This document shows positions 6,167-16,384 of a stretch of DNA of 46,570 nt, in pieces. The position numbers and the translations under genes were made by a program. Below the pieces are notes generated by a model that saw only the letters and a program-made list of their open reading frames with translations, did not search any database and was not told the origin of the DNA. Positions within the stretch are counted from its first letter, which is position 1. Each line of letters opens with the position of its first letter. Source of the stretch: a virus; the IMG/VR virus record IMGVR_UViG_3300048918_000239, positions 1 through 46,570 of that record, one strand, 5' to 3'.

Positions 6167-8674
6167 ATGGTTCAGAAAATCCTCGGGGCCCAGCGCGACT
6201 TTTCCTATGGCGAAGTCGACGTAGCTCTCAAACGATCTGACGATCACCCCGCGCGCAAGGCCGGGCTGCGCCAGATGGCGAACGCTCGCATCCTGAATTC
6301 CGCCGCGGTCCAGAACCGGCCGGGGCGATCTGCGCTGTTCCCCATCACCAATAGCGGAACGCGGACCGAGGAATTCACGATCTCATCGGGGAACATCTTC
6401 AAGATTTGCTTCGGCCCCGCCAGCATCCAGATCATCAATTCAGTAGGCGCCGTTGTGCAGGCCTTTACTACGCAGGGCAACGGCGCCGCGCTGCCATGGG
6501 CCTCAGCCGCCGATATCCAGTTAATAGACTACGCCATTTTCAATTTGACGATCACGATCTGTTTCGGCCACTCCATGCGGCCACAGGTCATTACCTATGA
6601 CGGCGTCTCGACGTGGTCGATTGCCGACTACATCGAGGCGATCCGCGCCGGCGGCCAGAAGCGCACGCCGTTCTATCGCATTTCGCCGCAGGGCATCACC
6701 ATGGTGGTGAGCGGAACATCCGGCATCGTCAATATAGCATTCTCAAATCCTGTTCTTGTCCCTGGGCACGTCGGCACGCGGTTTCGATATTGCGGGCGCC
6801 AACTAACGGTCAAAACCGTCACCAGCTCCACCACCGGCACTGCTACCGTCAATGAGACGCTGCCGCCCGCTCAGAGCCTAGTCATCAGCAATACGGTTGG
6901 GGTCTTCAACATCGGCGATGAAATCATAGGGGCCACCACCGGCGCCCTCGGCGTACTAACCGCCAGCGCCAGCCAGCAGACTATAGTTTTTGGTTTCGCC
7001 GTCGTTCCAATAAGCAATTTCCAAGTCGGCGACACCGTCACCGGGGGCACGTCAGCCGCGACCGGCATCGTTACCGCAGTAAACGTTGGGCTTAGTCCCG
7101 GAAACAGCTTCGTATTTAACATCGTGGTATCGCTCTCGACCGGAACGCTGTTTCAGTCCGGCGAGGTAATCACCGGCCCGCACGGAAGTGGCACGAACGT
7201 GTCTGTAAGCAGCGGGCTTGTGCAGGTTCAGTTGCTGCAAAAAGATTCCGGCAACGTCGCGTCATTCTCCGCGAGCGAAACCATCGCTGGGCCATCGGGA
7301 ACAGCTACAATTTCTTCAATCGGTGCGCTTGCGCCCCAAGCGGTTGAAGAGTGGGAAGATGAAGTCATAAACACGCTTCAGGGCTTCCCGGGATCCTGCT
7401 TTGTCGATCAGTTTCGCCTCGGTTTCTGCGACTTTCCAACGGTGCCGGGCGGTATCGGCTGGTCGGCGATCAACTCGCCAAACGATCTATATGCCGAAGA
7501 TGCATCCTCTCCCGACAACGCGATCTTTGAAGTCGCACCGGATAAGGTGCGGGTTTTCTACGTCGTGCCGGGAATGGAAAGTTCTGAATTCGTTTTCACG
7601 GATCGCAAACTCTATTACATCCAGATCAACGCCACCAGCCCGCTCAAGCCCGGTAGCGTCGGCTTTCAAATTTTGTCGAGCGACGGATGCGCTCAGGTCA
7701 AGCCGCGCCCTTCGCAGGAAACGATCCTTTACGCGAATGCTGGCAAAAACAGCGTCATGGCGGTGACCGCGCCTGGTAACTACTACCGGCCATTTGAGAC
7801 CAAGGCGCTGAGCGAATTTCACGAGCATCTGTTTTCCAACATCGTCGCGATCGCCGCGCCGACGGCGGATGGCACATTCAATGAGCGCTACGCCTACGTG
7901 ATGAACGGCAACGGTTCGATCGTCATCGGTAAATACACGGTGCAGAGCGGGCAGTTCGCCGGTGCTGTCGGTTGGGGGCCGTGGTCGGGCGGTGGGAGCG
8001 TTTCGTGGGTCGCGGCTTGGAATGCCGACGTCCTGTTTACGACGAGCTATTTTGGTGTCGGCCTCTGCGAAGTTCTTGACGATACGCAATACCTGGATGG
8101 CGCGGTTAGCGTGAACAATTTGCCTGCGGCTTTCACTCCTCCCGGCGGCAAGGGTCCTTTGTATCTGCTCTATCCCGGCCAGAGCGTGACGCTGATGGAT
8201 CAGGTCACGCGCGCGATGGGCACTTACCATGTCGACGCCAACGGTTTCATCGTTCCACAGTTCAACGGTGGCGAAAACCTGTCGATCGCTTCACTGGTCG
8301 CCGGCCAGCCATGGACGATGACGGTCGAGCCGTTCTGTCCGGACGCCAATCCCGGCACGGACATGGGCCAGCGGATGTTCAAGAGGCGCGTGTCTCGCTT
8401 CGCGGCGAACGTCGTCAATTCGACTGGCTTCCTGATGGCTCGTTTGTTCTCCGGCCCTATCACGCCGACCTCGCCAGCGCTTGGGACCATCATGAACCAG
8501 CACCGCGTGCCTACCTGGAATCAGGGCGACGACGCGACCAAGCCGCCGCCACTGCGAGAGATCACCGAGCGCATGCGCCCGATCGGCCGCTCGTTCGATC
8601 CGCGTGTCGCGATCATCAAGGATTCGCCGGGCCCGTTGTTGATTGCGGAGCTCGGAATGGAGGCAACGATATGA
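6167..8674 (+). CDS. Tail nozzle protein (tail tubular protein B), T7 gp12-like
   Basis: An 835-residue protein starting at ATG 6167. Early residues (YGEVDVALKRSDDHPARKAGLR) and the following segment on mapping names and original values are typical of tail tubular protein B, the hexameric nozzle at the tip of podoviral tails. The middle (about 210-390) holds Gly, Thr and Val-rich beta repeats, probably an inserted decoration or carbohydrate-facing domain. The later part has the Trp-rich beta-propeller-like segments expected of the family. The stop overlaps the next ATG. The inserted Gly-Thr repeats make it longer than a minimal nozzle. Confidence 0.82.
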   Translation: MVQKILGAQRDFSYGEVDVALKRSDDHPARKAGLRQMANARILNSAAVQNRPGRSALFPITNSGTRTEEFTISSGNIFKICFGPASIQIINSVGAVVQAFTTQGNGAALPWASAADIQLIDYAIFNLTITICFGHSMRPQVITYDGVSTWSIADYIEAIRAGGQKRTPFYRISPQGITMVVSGTSGIVNIAFSNPVLVPGHVGTRFRYCGRQLTVKTVTSSTTGTATVNETLPPAQSLVISNTVGVFNIGDEIIGATTGALGVLTASASQQTIVFGFAVVPISNFQVGDTVTGGTSAATGIVTAVNVGLSPGNSFVFNIVVSLSTGTLFQSGEVITGPHGSGTNVSVSSGLVQVQLLQKDSGNVASFSASETIAGPSGTATISSIGALAPQAVEEWEDEVINTLQGFPGSCFVDQFRLGFCDFPTVPGGIGWSAINSPNDLYAEDASSPDNAIFEVAPDKVRVFYVVPGMESSEFVFTDRKLYYIQINATSPLKPGSVGFQILSSDGCAQVKPRPSQETILYANAGKNSVMAVTAPGNYYRPFETKALSEFHEHLFSNIVAIAAPTADGTFNERYAYVMNGNGSIVIGKYTVQSGQFAGAVGWGPWSGGGSVSWVAAWNADVLFTTSYFGVGLCEVLDDTQYLDGAVSVNNLPAAFTPPGGKGPLYLLYPGQSVTLMDQVTRAMGTYHVDANGFIVPQFNGGENLSIASLVAGQPWTMTVEPFCPDANPGTDMGQRMFKRRVSRFAANVVNSTGFLMARLFSGPITPTSPALGTIMNQHRVPTWNQGDDATKPPPLREITERMRPIGRSFDPRVAIIKDSPGPLLIAELGMEATI

Positions 8675-9147
8675 ACGGGGGATCATCGGGCGGCTCGGGC
8701 TCTGGCGCGTCGGGCACCTCAATTGCAAGCGTCGGACTGCAGACATACGCCACGCTGCTTCAGGCTCAGGGCACCGCGACCGCCGATACCTATCAGGCGG
8801 ACCGTCTCACCACAGCCGCCGAATATGGCGACCTAAAAGCCACGCAAACCGGCGCGCAGATGACGCGCAATCTGAACACCACGCTCGGCAATATCGACGC
8901 GGTGCGGGCTGCTGCGCATGCCGATCCTAACTCCCCAACTGGCGCAGCTTTCCGCGACAATCAGGAGGCGATTGGCAATAGCCAGCGCGAGATCGCCGTG
9001 GGCAACATTGAGGCGCAGGCGAACCAGGAGCGTAGCGACGCTGCATTCTATCGTCAGGCCTCGTCATCCGCGTTGCTATCCGGCGATATCTCGGCCGCCG
9101 CTGGCGTTGCCAAAGCAGCTGCCAGCCTACCAATGTTCGGAGCCTGA
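8671..9147 (+). CDS. Small internal virion protein (T7 gp14-like position)
   Basis: A 158-residue protein starting at ATG 8671 behind GGAGG with 7-base spacing; the frame is open further upstream, but that part lies inside the nozzle gene. It has a Gly-Ser-rich start, a long Ala, Gln, Thr and Asp-rich helical body (YATLLQAQGTATADTYQADR) and an Ala-rich end. Position between nozzle and two giant internal proteins, together with the helical Ala-Gln composition, fits the smallest ejection protein of T7-like phages, which inserts in the outer membrane. No motif proves this. Confidence 0.65.
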   Translation: MNGGSSGGSGSGASGTSIASVGLQTYATLLQAQGTATADTYQADRLTTAAEYGDLKATQTGAQMTRNLNTTLGNIDAVRAAAHADPNSPTGAAFRDNQEAIGNSQREIAVGNIEAQANQERSDAAFYRQASSSALLSGDISAAAGVAKAAASLPMFGA

Positions 9148-9150
9148 CCG

Positions 9151-12100
9151 ATGGTCGATCTCGCCACCGTTGGAAATCAGGTAGTCACCTCGACCGCGCC
9201 AACGTCTGCAATTACGCCGGGCGTGATCGAGCAGCAGGCGAACCAGCGCGCAAAGGCGCTGGGGCAGGTTGCTGACGACCTGATGGACGTTTCGACTAAG
9301 CTTGCCAAAAATCAGGCCGCCGAGGACCTGATGAACCAGAAGGTCACGCGGAACGCCGACGGGTCGGTCAACGTCGAAAATCCGGTCTCGGCACCGCTGA
9401 TCTTTGGCGATGCCGGAAAGGCGTTTACCGACGCCGTAAAGGTCGGCACCATTGCGCAGCACGGCAATTCGCTGTCGCAGGACTTCGCCGACCTGCATAC
9501 AAAATATCCCACCGATCCCGCGGCGTTCAAGGCAGCCGCGCAGGCACATCTCGATAAGACCGCGCAGACCGTCACAGGGCCAATTGGAGAGGCCGTACAG
9601 GCGGAAGGCCAGCAGCTTCTAACGCAGCATTTCAACGCAATCACCTCGACCGCAGCAACCAACAATATCGAGAACCAAAAGAAGTCGATCACTTCCCAGA
9701 TCGAAGACCAGAAGAATACCGCGATAGCGCTGGCCCGGCAGGGCGGCACCGACACGCCTGAGTTCAAACAAGCCGTCACGAAGATGAATTTGTCCTACGA
9801 CGCGCTCGGGACAAATCCACTGTTCAAGACGCCGCAGGATCAGATCGATCTCGAAAAGAAGAACACTGCCGGTCTGTTGCAGGGCGAGGCGTTGGTCGCG
9901 CATGTCGATTCCACCTTCAACAAGCGCGGCAAGGTCGAAGCCCAGAAGGCTCTTGAGGAGGGCATCCTCAACAACCCGAACCTGCGCGAGGTGGATCGCA
10001 GTAGGCTCTACACGCAAGGCCTGTCTCGACTTGCCTACCTGACCGCTGACGCGAAGATCAATATTGATGCGAACCGGGCGATCACTACCGAGTTCGAGAC
10101 CAATCTCGCCAACGGCAAGGTGAAGGCCGAGGACCCGGCGGTCGGCCTCGCCATCAAGCGTGCAACGGACATCGGCGATACTGAGGGCGCCCAGCGGATC
10201 ACGGCCGCTGCCGCGGTCCAGCAGCATATGCGCGCGGTCAATCCATTGCCGGATGCGATCAAGGCCGAGGTCCTTGGTGTGCCCACCGGCGCGGTCAATA
10301 CGGCGATCCCGGCCGAGGGCAGGGCGCTGCTGAACACCATTGCCGCCACCGAATCTGCCGGCCGCTATAACGTCCGGTACGGCGGCAACACGCCCAAGAC
10401 CTTCCAGGATTACGGCGACCATCCGCGCGTTGCCGAGCCGATCACGTCGGGACCAGACGTCGGCAAATCCTCGAGCGCGGCCGGACGCTATCAGTTCGTC
10501 GCGCCGACCTGGGACGCCCAAAAGGCAAAACTCGGCCTGAAGGATTTTTCACCGGAAAACCAGGACCTCGCCGCGTGGGATCTGGCGCAGACCGAATACA
10601 AGAACAAAACCGGCAAGGACCTGCTGACGACCCTGAAGTCAGGCCAGACCGCCGACGTCCTGCCCACGCTATCCGGCCAATGGTCTTCGCTGCCCGGCGG
10701 TCGTCAGCCCGCAGGCCGGTTCATGGCGCCGTCCGCGAACGGTGGCGCCGGCTTCACGGCTGAGGACGTGCAGCGCAATCCATTCCTGTTGTCCGCCTAT
10801 GTCCGCACGTTGGCGGCCGATCCCGAATTGCGTGTGCAGGCGGCCAAGCAATCGGCCGAGGCTATCGGCAAAGCGCTCGATAACGGCATTCTGCCGTCCC
10901 CGGCCGCTGTGGCTGAGGTTAATCAGGCGGCGGCTCTTTACCCCGAAAAGATGGGTAAAACAGCAGACGAGATGAATGGTCGGCTTCAGGGCCAGAAGAT
11001 CGCGCAGTTGCCGCAGGAGCAGCAGGCGCAAGTCACCGAGGCCTACAAGCGCGCCACCGATGGGCAGGACGTGCACCACATCAACGTGGCCGCGGCGGCG
11101 CTCGACCAGGTCACCAAGTCTAACAAGAACATGGACGAGCACCCCTACGACGAGGCCGCGCGCCGGGGTTGGACGCAGCCTGCCGCCCCGATCGATCCCG
11201 CGCAGCCTGACGGCATCGCGCCGGCGCTGGTGCAACGCGCATCGCTGTCGGCTCGGATCGGCGGCATGAACCACACGCCGAACCCGCCGCTGCTCGACAA
11301 GGACGAGGTCCCGAAACTCCAAACCGCGCTGCAGGGTCCGCAAGGACCGGCGGTGCTGGGATCGATCGCGCAAGCGCTCAAGCCGCAGGAAATGCAGACC
11401 CTGCTGGAGGAAACCGCTTTCCGGGACAGCGTGACCGGCATGTCGCGATCCGGCGATCCGGCCAAGATGAACGCTGCCTATTCGTTCATGGACGGACTAC
11501 AGAAGCAGAACCCGCTGCAATTCGAGAAGCAGTTTCCCGACGGGCTGAAGGACCTGCGCGCCTGGCAGAGCAATCTTGCCTTCTATCCGCCGGACGAGGC
11601 CGCCAAGCGTCTGATGCAGGCCTACGACCCGGCGCTAGTGTCGGGGCGCAAGGCCGCGAACGAAACGGCCGACGACGCCCTGAAGAACGTCTCGCCGGAC
11701 AAGGTGGTCTCGAAGTTCTCCACCGGCTTCGGCCCGATCGGTACCGGTGCGCGGGCACCGGTTTCGGACATGGCTGGCGCGGCATCCGGCGCGCTAAAGG
11801 CCGACTACGACCTCAACTACCGCGAGGGCTTTATCCGCACCGGCGACGCTGGCGCGGCCGACAAATTCGCGATGGAGAAGCTGAACCTGAAATATGCGGT
11901 TTCGCCGACCAACGGCAACCGCGTGATGGCGAACGCGCCGGAGCGGTATTACCCGGCGATTGCGGGTTCCTACGACTGGATGGCAAAGCAGCTTGACGAT
12001 GCGGTAGGCGCGGCGGCTGGCGTCGCGGGCGCGGTCATGCGTAGCCGCGCGCTGTCCGGCGGCGAAAGCGACGAAGGCATTTCCGAGACCGAACTGCGCG

Positions 12101-12726
12101 GCGAGCGGCAATACACCGCCCCGCGCGCGCTGGTGGCCGACGAACAGACCGACCGCGACATCGCGAACAAGAAGCCGCCGAGCTATCAGGTGATGTTGCA
12201 GGACCCGAACGGGCGATGGTCCGCGATGACCGCGCCGCCGGTCAGTGAGGCGAATCTACAAGCGGCAGATGCGGCGATGAAGCTGACCCCACAAGAGAAG
12301 GCGCTTTATCAGCGCCACCTTACGAATCTGACCGGACCCGGTGGCGTGGATAATCCCGACGGTAGCCGCTCAACGTTGTTCCAAACGACTGTCGAGCATG
12401 ACGGGAAGTTTTACACGATCCCGACCGTCTACGATGGCAAAATCCTTTGGGATAAGAACGCGCCCGATAAGGCCGCCGCGGCGGTCGCGAAGACCGCGCA
12501 AATCGGCTGGGACAAATTCCCGTCATATAAAACCGAGGATCAGGCCGAGGCGCGCTACCAGCAGATGCATACATTCATGGAGAAGGACACGCAGATATAC
12601 CGCGCTTCCGGGACGCTGCAGCGCTTCCGTTTCGATCCGACCGGTCCGTATCAGGAGCGCGCGGACAATGCCGAGCGCATGCGCACCGCTCAGAGTTTTG
12701 ACAATGCCGGCAGGGTGCAGCCGTAA
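9151..12726 (+). CDS. Internal virion protein with embedded lambda R-like lytic domain
   Basis: A 1191-residue protein. Residues about 389-525 closely resemble the lambda R endolysin transglycosylase: a catalytic-type glutamate (Glu401 in ATESAGRYN), then DYGDHPR, SSAAGRYQF, KLGLKDFSPENQDLAAW and WSSLPGGRQ, all in lambda R order. The flanks are helical and Ala-Gln-rich, as in ejection proteins. The C-terminal 120 residues contain a Gly-Pro-Gly-Gly segment followed by TTVEHDGKFYTIPTVYDGK, a small domain seen on other phage internal proteins. The likely role is to be ejected with DNA and cut peptidoglycan so the ejection channel can cross the periplasm. The stop overlaps the next start (TAATG). 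Confidence 0.85.
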   Translation: MVDLATVGNQVVTSTAPTSAITPGVIEQQANQRAKALGQVADDLMDVSTKLAKNQAAEDLMNQKVTRNADGSVNVENPVSAPLIFGDAGKAFTDAVKVGTIAQHGNSLSQDFADLHTKYPTDPAAFKAAAQAHLDKTAQTVTGPIGEAVQAEGQQLLTQHFNAITSTAATNNIENQKKSITSQIEDQKNTAIALARQGGTDTPEFKQAVTKMNLSYDALGTNPLFKTPQDQIDLEKKNTAGLLQGEALVAHVDSTFNKRGKVEAQKALEEGILNNPNLREVDRSRLYTQGLSRLAYLTADAKINIDANRAITTEFETNLANGKVKAEDPAVGLAIKRATDIGDTEGAQRITAAAAVQQHMRAVNPLPDAIKAEVLGVPTGAVNTAIPAEGRALLNTIAATESAGRYNVRYGGNTPKTFQDYGDHPRVAEPITSGPDVGKSSSAAGRYQFVAPTWDAQKAKLGLKDFSPENQDLAAWDLAQTEYKNKTGKDLLTTLKSGQTADVLPTLSGQWSSLPGGRQPAGRFMAPSANGGAGFTAEDVQRNPFLLSAYVRTLAADPELRVQAAKQSAEAIGKALDNGILPSPAAVAEVNQAAALYPEKMGKTADEMNGRLQGQKIAQLPQEQQAQVTEAYKRATDGQDVHHINVAAAALDQVTKSNKNMDEHPYDEAARRGWTQPAAPIDPAQPDGIAPALVQRASLSARIGGMNHTPNPPLLDKDEVPKLQTALQGPQGPAVLGSIAQALKPQEMQTLLEETAFRDSVTGMSRSGDPAKMNAAYSFMDGLQKQNPLQFEKQFPDGLKDLRAWQSNLAFYPPDEAAKRLMQAYDPALVSGRKAANETADDALKNVSPDKVVSKFSTGFGPIGTGARAPVSDMAGAASGALKADYDLNYREGFIRTGDAGAADKFAMEKLNLKYAVSPTNGNRVMANAPERYYPAIAGSYDWMAKQLDDAVGAAAGVAGAVMRSRALSGGESDEGISETELRGERQYTAPRALVADEQTDRDIANKKPPSYQVMLQDPNGRWSAMTAPPVSEANLQAADAAMKLTPQEKALYQRHLTNLTGPGGVDNPDGSRSTLFQTTVEHDGKFYTIPTVYDGKILWDKNAPDKAAAAVAKTAQIGWDKFPSYKTEDQAEARYQQMHTFMEKDTQIYRASGTLQRFRFDPTGPYQERADNAERMRTAQSFDNAGRVQP

Positions 12727-15700
12727 TGCCATTCTTTGATGAAGGCGCCGATCCTCTCGACCCGCCCGCAGTAAATCCGGGCGGCCGCATGCCGACGGGT
12801 ATCAATCCGCCCGATCCGTACAGCGGTCCCTCGAGCGAACAGGTCTACGGCGCGGCGTTCCGACAGAATAACCCGGTGGTATCCGTGCTGGACGCGATCA
12901 CTAGGTCGCGGCCGGACATGACACCGGTCGAGGGCTACGACCCGGTGAAACGGCTGACCGGAACCAAGGATGACGATCTGATTGAGCAATCGCTCGCTGA
13001 CGTGAACCCGGCACAGACCGACGCGCGGATTGCCAAGAAGGAAGCCGAGGTCAAGGACCGGCAGACATTGGCGGCTTCCGGCTGGTTCGGCACCGTGGCT
13101 TCGATTGCCGCCGGCGCCACCGACCCGTCGTGGTTCATCCCGATCTTGGGCGAGGTGAAGGCCGGCGCCGAACTCAGCGTCGCCGCGCGCGCGCTTCGTG
13201 GCATGGGCGAGGGGCTGGCGAAATCCGCCATCTCGGAAACCGCGCTGCAGAACTCGCAGGTCACCCGCACGGCATCCGAAAGCGCGGCCAACATCGCCAC
13301 GAACACGCTACTGATGGGCATCATCGGCGGCGGCATGGCGGCGCTCAATCCGGTCGAGCGGACGGCGGCGAAGGACGGGCTTGAGGGCATCCGCAACGAT
13401 CTTTCGCCGGGCAAGCCCGTGCCTGACCCGGGCATGGCGGCAACGACGCCGGAGCCGGAATTGCCTTTCACCGACAAGACAAGCATCGTGCCCGACGGCA
13501 CGCCAGAGCCGAAAACCCTGACCTCGAGCCTGTCCGCCGCCGCATCCGACGAACGCACCATGAAACTGTCGCGCATTCTGCTGCCCGACAACCTGATGAA
13601 CGCGCTCAAAGAGGTGCCGGTGCTCGGCAATGCGCTCGATTATTCGAGCCGTGTCCTGATGAACTTCTCGCCGACGCTGCGGGTGTTCTCGTCGGATTCG
13701 CTGGTGGCTAAACGAGCGATGGGCGATCTGGCGGAAACGTCGCTCCGGTTCACCCAGGCGGACAGCGGCATCACCACCGCGCGCGGCGGGGTGCCGATCG
13801 ACCGTCTCGTCAAGATGCAGACCAACGAGGGCAGGCTGACGAATAGCCAGATTTTGCGCGATCAGTTCATCAAATACCGGGAGTTGTCCGACACCCGCGC
13901 GCCGATCATTGCCGCCGGGATGCAGGACTTCCGCGGCAAGGCGCCGGGGAAATTGTCCTTTGATGACTTCAAGACCGAAGTGTCGGGCGCGATGACCAAC
14001 GGCGACGTGCACGCCATCCCCGAGGTGCAGCAGGCCGCCCAGCAAATACGCCAGCAGGTGCTTGAGCCGGTCAAGCGGATGGCCCAGCGCACCACCGGAC
14101 CAGACGGCAAGCCGATGCTGTCCGAAGAACTGGAACCGCCGAAGGGCGACAAGTCGTTCTTTCCGCGCGTATGGAACAAGGAAAAGCTGGCGGCCCGTTA
14201 TAACGATGCCAAAAAGGTATTTGCCGACTGGCTGGAAGGCGAGCAGGGGATTAAGGCGGCGGCGAAGGAGCGTCTGATCGGCCATGCCGGCCGGTTGGAA
14301 GCAGCCGAGGCGCGCATCGCTGCGCTCGACAAGCGGATCGAGGGCCTGCCTGAAAGCAGCAAGGCCCGCGCCGATCTCGAATACGACATGCGCCTCGAAA
14401 TGGAGAAGCGCGACGGCATCCGCAAACAGGTCGAAACCGAACTGCAGAACTGGCAGGGCGACGCGAGCCGCGCTGCGAAGGCAGCCATCAAGCGGCGGGA
14501 TGCGGAGGCACGCGAGCCGGACATGCCCCGGCTGCGCGCCGCCGATCCGGAAGTCGACGCCGCCGTGCGCCGGATCATCGCGTCCGACCGCGACCTGTCG
14601 CGCGAGGAACTGGAAAGCCGCGCCGCTGAGATTTTGAACCGGATCAACTCGTCGCCAGATGGCCGATTGCCCTACGACATCGGCAGCGGTGGTCCGCAGG
14701 TTGGTCCGCCGAGCGAGGGGCAGCAGTTGCGAGGCTCACTCAACAACCGCGATTTTGCCATCCCGACGTCCCTCGTGAAGGACTTTATCAACACCGACAC
14801 CGAGCACGTTATCGCGTCGCATCTGCGCACCACCATTCCGGATATCCATCTGACCGACCGCTTCGGCGATGTCGAGATGCAGGACGTGTTCCGCAAGCTG
14901 GATGACGAATACGACGCCAAGATCGCGGGCGCGAAAACGGCCAACGCGCAGACCAAGCTCGACCAGGAGAAGAAGGCGATGGTCCGCGACCTCGCCGCAA
15001 CCCGCGACCGCATCCGCGGCACCTACGGCTGGGAACTCGCCAAGACCCAGCCGAACGCAGCCCGTATCGCCAATGCCGCCCGGTCCTTCAACCTGATCAC
15101 CGACCTCGGCACGTCGGTCTTTAACCGCATGACGGATTCGATCAACGCCGTCTACCGCCACGGCTTCATGAACGTGCTCGGGGACGGCTACATGCCGTTT
15201 TTCAAGGGCATGGTCGGGATGGGTGACGGCTTTTCCAAGTCGGCCAGGCAATCGATGAAGGACATGGGCGTCGGGATCGACAGCGCCATCGGCCACATGT
15301 CGCATCAATGGGGCGACGTGATCGACAATTTTGCGCCGAAGTCCAAATTCGAACGCGCGCTGGCATGGTCCGCCGACAAGTCGATGCTGCTCAACCTGCA
15401 CGGCCCGTGGACCGACGGCATGAAAACCGTGGCCGGGACGGTGGCGGCGGCCGATTTCCTGCGCACCGCGGAGCGGATCGCCGGCGGGTCCGCCACCAAG
15501 GCCGATATCCAGCGCATGGCCCAGGCCGGCATCGACCAGAACATGGCGGGCCGGATCTGGGAAACCTACAAGGACGGTGGCGGGCAGGAGTTCGGCAAGG
15601 GCACCCACGTCGCCAACACCGCCGACTGGAAGGACACCCACGCCCGCGACGTGTTTGCGGCTGCGATCGCCCGTGACGCCGACATGGCGGTGCTGACCCC

Positions 15701-16319
15701 CGGCGCCGAGAAGCCCCTGTGGATGTCCGGCCCGGTTGTCTCGCTGCTCGGCCAGTATAAATCCTTTGTCGCGGCGGCCCATGAGAAAGTCCTGATTTCG
15801 AACCTGCAGCAGATGGACGCCCGCACCCTTCAGGGACTCGTGGCGAGCCTCGGGATGGGCATGATCTCTTATCGGGCCTATACCCTGTGGTCGGGCGCGC
15901 CGACCTCTGACCGCCCGCAGGACTGGATCAAGGAAGGCATTTCGCGCTCGGCCATCCTCGGCTGGTTTACCGAACTCAACTCGATCCAGGCCAAGTTCAC
16001 CGGCGGGCAGACTGACATGTTCCGTGCCATCGGCGCCGACAAGCCGTTGTCCCGCCGCCAGAGCAACGGGGCGCTTTCCGAGCTGCTGGGCCCGACCTAT
16101 TCGAAGCTGGAAGGCATCGCCGGAGGCATCAACGATGCCTCGCACGGGACCTGGACGGCGCAGGACACTCACAAATTCAGGCAGGCGATTTTCCTGCAAA
16201 ACCTGTTTTTCGCGCGCCGGCTCTTCGATGCGGCCGAGGACGGTTTCAACAACCAGATCGGCGTCAAGCCGTTGAACCGCGAACCGGCGTGGCCCGGGGC
16301 GACCCAATCCACCCACTAA
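12726..16319 (+). CDS. Giant internal virion (DNA ejection) protein
   Basis: A 1197-residue protein coupled by TAATG overlap to the preceding ejection protein. It is long and mostly helical, with Ala-Gly-rich amphipathic stretches (for example around residues 120-160 and 190-210), a highly charged coiled-coil-like section around 500-600 (KERLIGHAGRLEAAEARIAA), and repeated Ala-Met segments toward the C-terminus. These features and the position match the largest ejection protein of T7-like phages (gp16-type), which lines the transenvelope channel. I see no peptidoglycan-cleaving motif here; that activity appears to be in its upstream partner. Confidence 0.78.
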   Translation: MPFFDEGADPLDPPAVNPGGRMPTGINPPDPYSGPSSEQVYGAAFRQNNPVVSVLDAITRSRPDMTPVEGYDPVKRLTGTKDDDLIEQSLADVNPAQTDARIAKKEAEVKDRQTLAASGWFGTVASIAAGATDPSWFIPILGEVKAGAELSVAARALRGMGEGLAKSAISETALQNSQVTRTASESAANIATNTLLMGIIGGGMAALNPVERTAAKDGLEGIRNDLSPGKPVPDPGMAATTPEPELPFTDKTSIVPDGTPEPKTLTSSLSAAASDERTMKLSRILLPDNLMNALKEVPVLGNALDYSSRVLMNFSPTLRVFSSDSLVAKRAMGDLAETSLRFTQADSGITTARGGVPIDRLVKMQTNEGRLTNSQILRDQFIKYRELSDTRAPIIAAGMQDFRGKAPGKLSFDDFKTEVSGAMTNGDVHAIPEVQQAAQQIRQQVLEPVKRMAQRTTGPDGKPMLSEELEPPKGDKSFFPRVWNKEKLAARYNDAKKVFADWLEGEQGIKAAAKERLIGHAGRLEAAEARIAALDKRIEGLPESSKARADLEYDMRLEMEKRDGIRKQVETELQNWQGDASRAAKAAIKRRDAEAREPDMPRLRAADPEVDAAVRRIIASDRDLSREELESRAAEILNRINSSPDGRLPYDIGSGGPQVGPPSEGQQLRGSLNNRDFAIPTSLVKDFINTDTEHVIASHLRTTIPDIHLTDRFGDVEMQDVFRKLDDEYDAKIAGAKTANAQTKLDQEKKAMVRDLAATRDRIRGTYGWELAKTQPNAARIANAARSFNLITDLGTSVFNRMTDSINAVYRHGFMNVLGDGYMPFFKGMVGMGDGFSKSARQSMKDMGVGIDSAIGHMSHQWGDVIDNFAPKSKFERALAWSADKSMLLNLHGPWTDGMKTVAGTVAAADFLRTAERIAGGSATKADIQRMAQAGIDQNMAGRIWETYKDGGGQEFGKGTHVANTADWKDTHARDVFAAAIARDADMAVLTPGAEKPLWMSGPVVSLLGQYKSFVAAAHEKVLISNLQQMDARTLQGLVASLGMGMISYRAYTLWSGAPTSDRPQDWIKEGISRSAILGWFTELNSIQAKFTGGQTDMFRAIGADKPLSRRQSNGALSELLGPTYSKLEGIAGGINDASHGTWTAQDTHKFRQAIFLQNLFFARRLFDAAEDGFNNQIGVKPLNREPAWPGATQSTH

Positions 16320-16323
16320 CCGT

Positions 16324-16334
16324 GGTGCGTTGCG
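16324..16334 (+). promoter_or_regulatory. Late-module 11-mer GGTGCGTTGCG, copy 3
   Basis: Exact copy starting 4 bases after the stop of the giant ejection protein and 61 bases before the next start. GGTGCG (16324-16329) can pair with CGCACC (16351-16356). A second hairpin (CGGCGG 16361-16366 with CCGCCG 16377-16382) then presents AGGGA in its loop, 8 bases before the ATG pair. Confidence 0.7.
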
Positions 16335-16384
16335 ACCGGTTCCCCATGGCCGCACCCTGCCGGCGGATCACAGGGACCGCCGCC

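Noticed and set aside
14736-16355. 539-codon open frame on the minus strand opposite the giant ejection protein
   Set aside because: High-GC antisense shadow: composition is His, Arg, Gly and Val rich with no domain, and it lies wholly opposite a well-supported gene.
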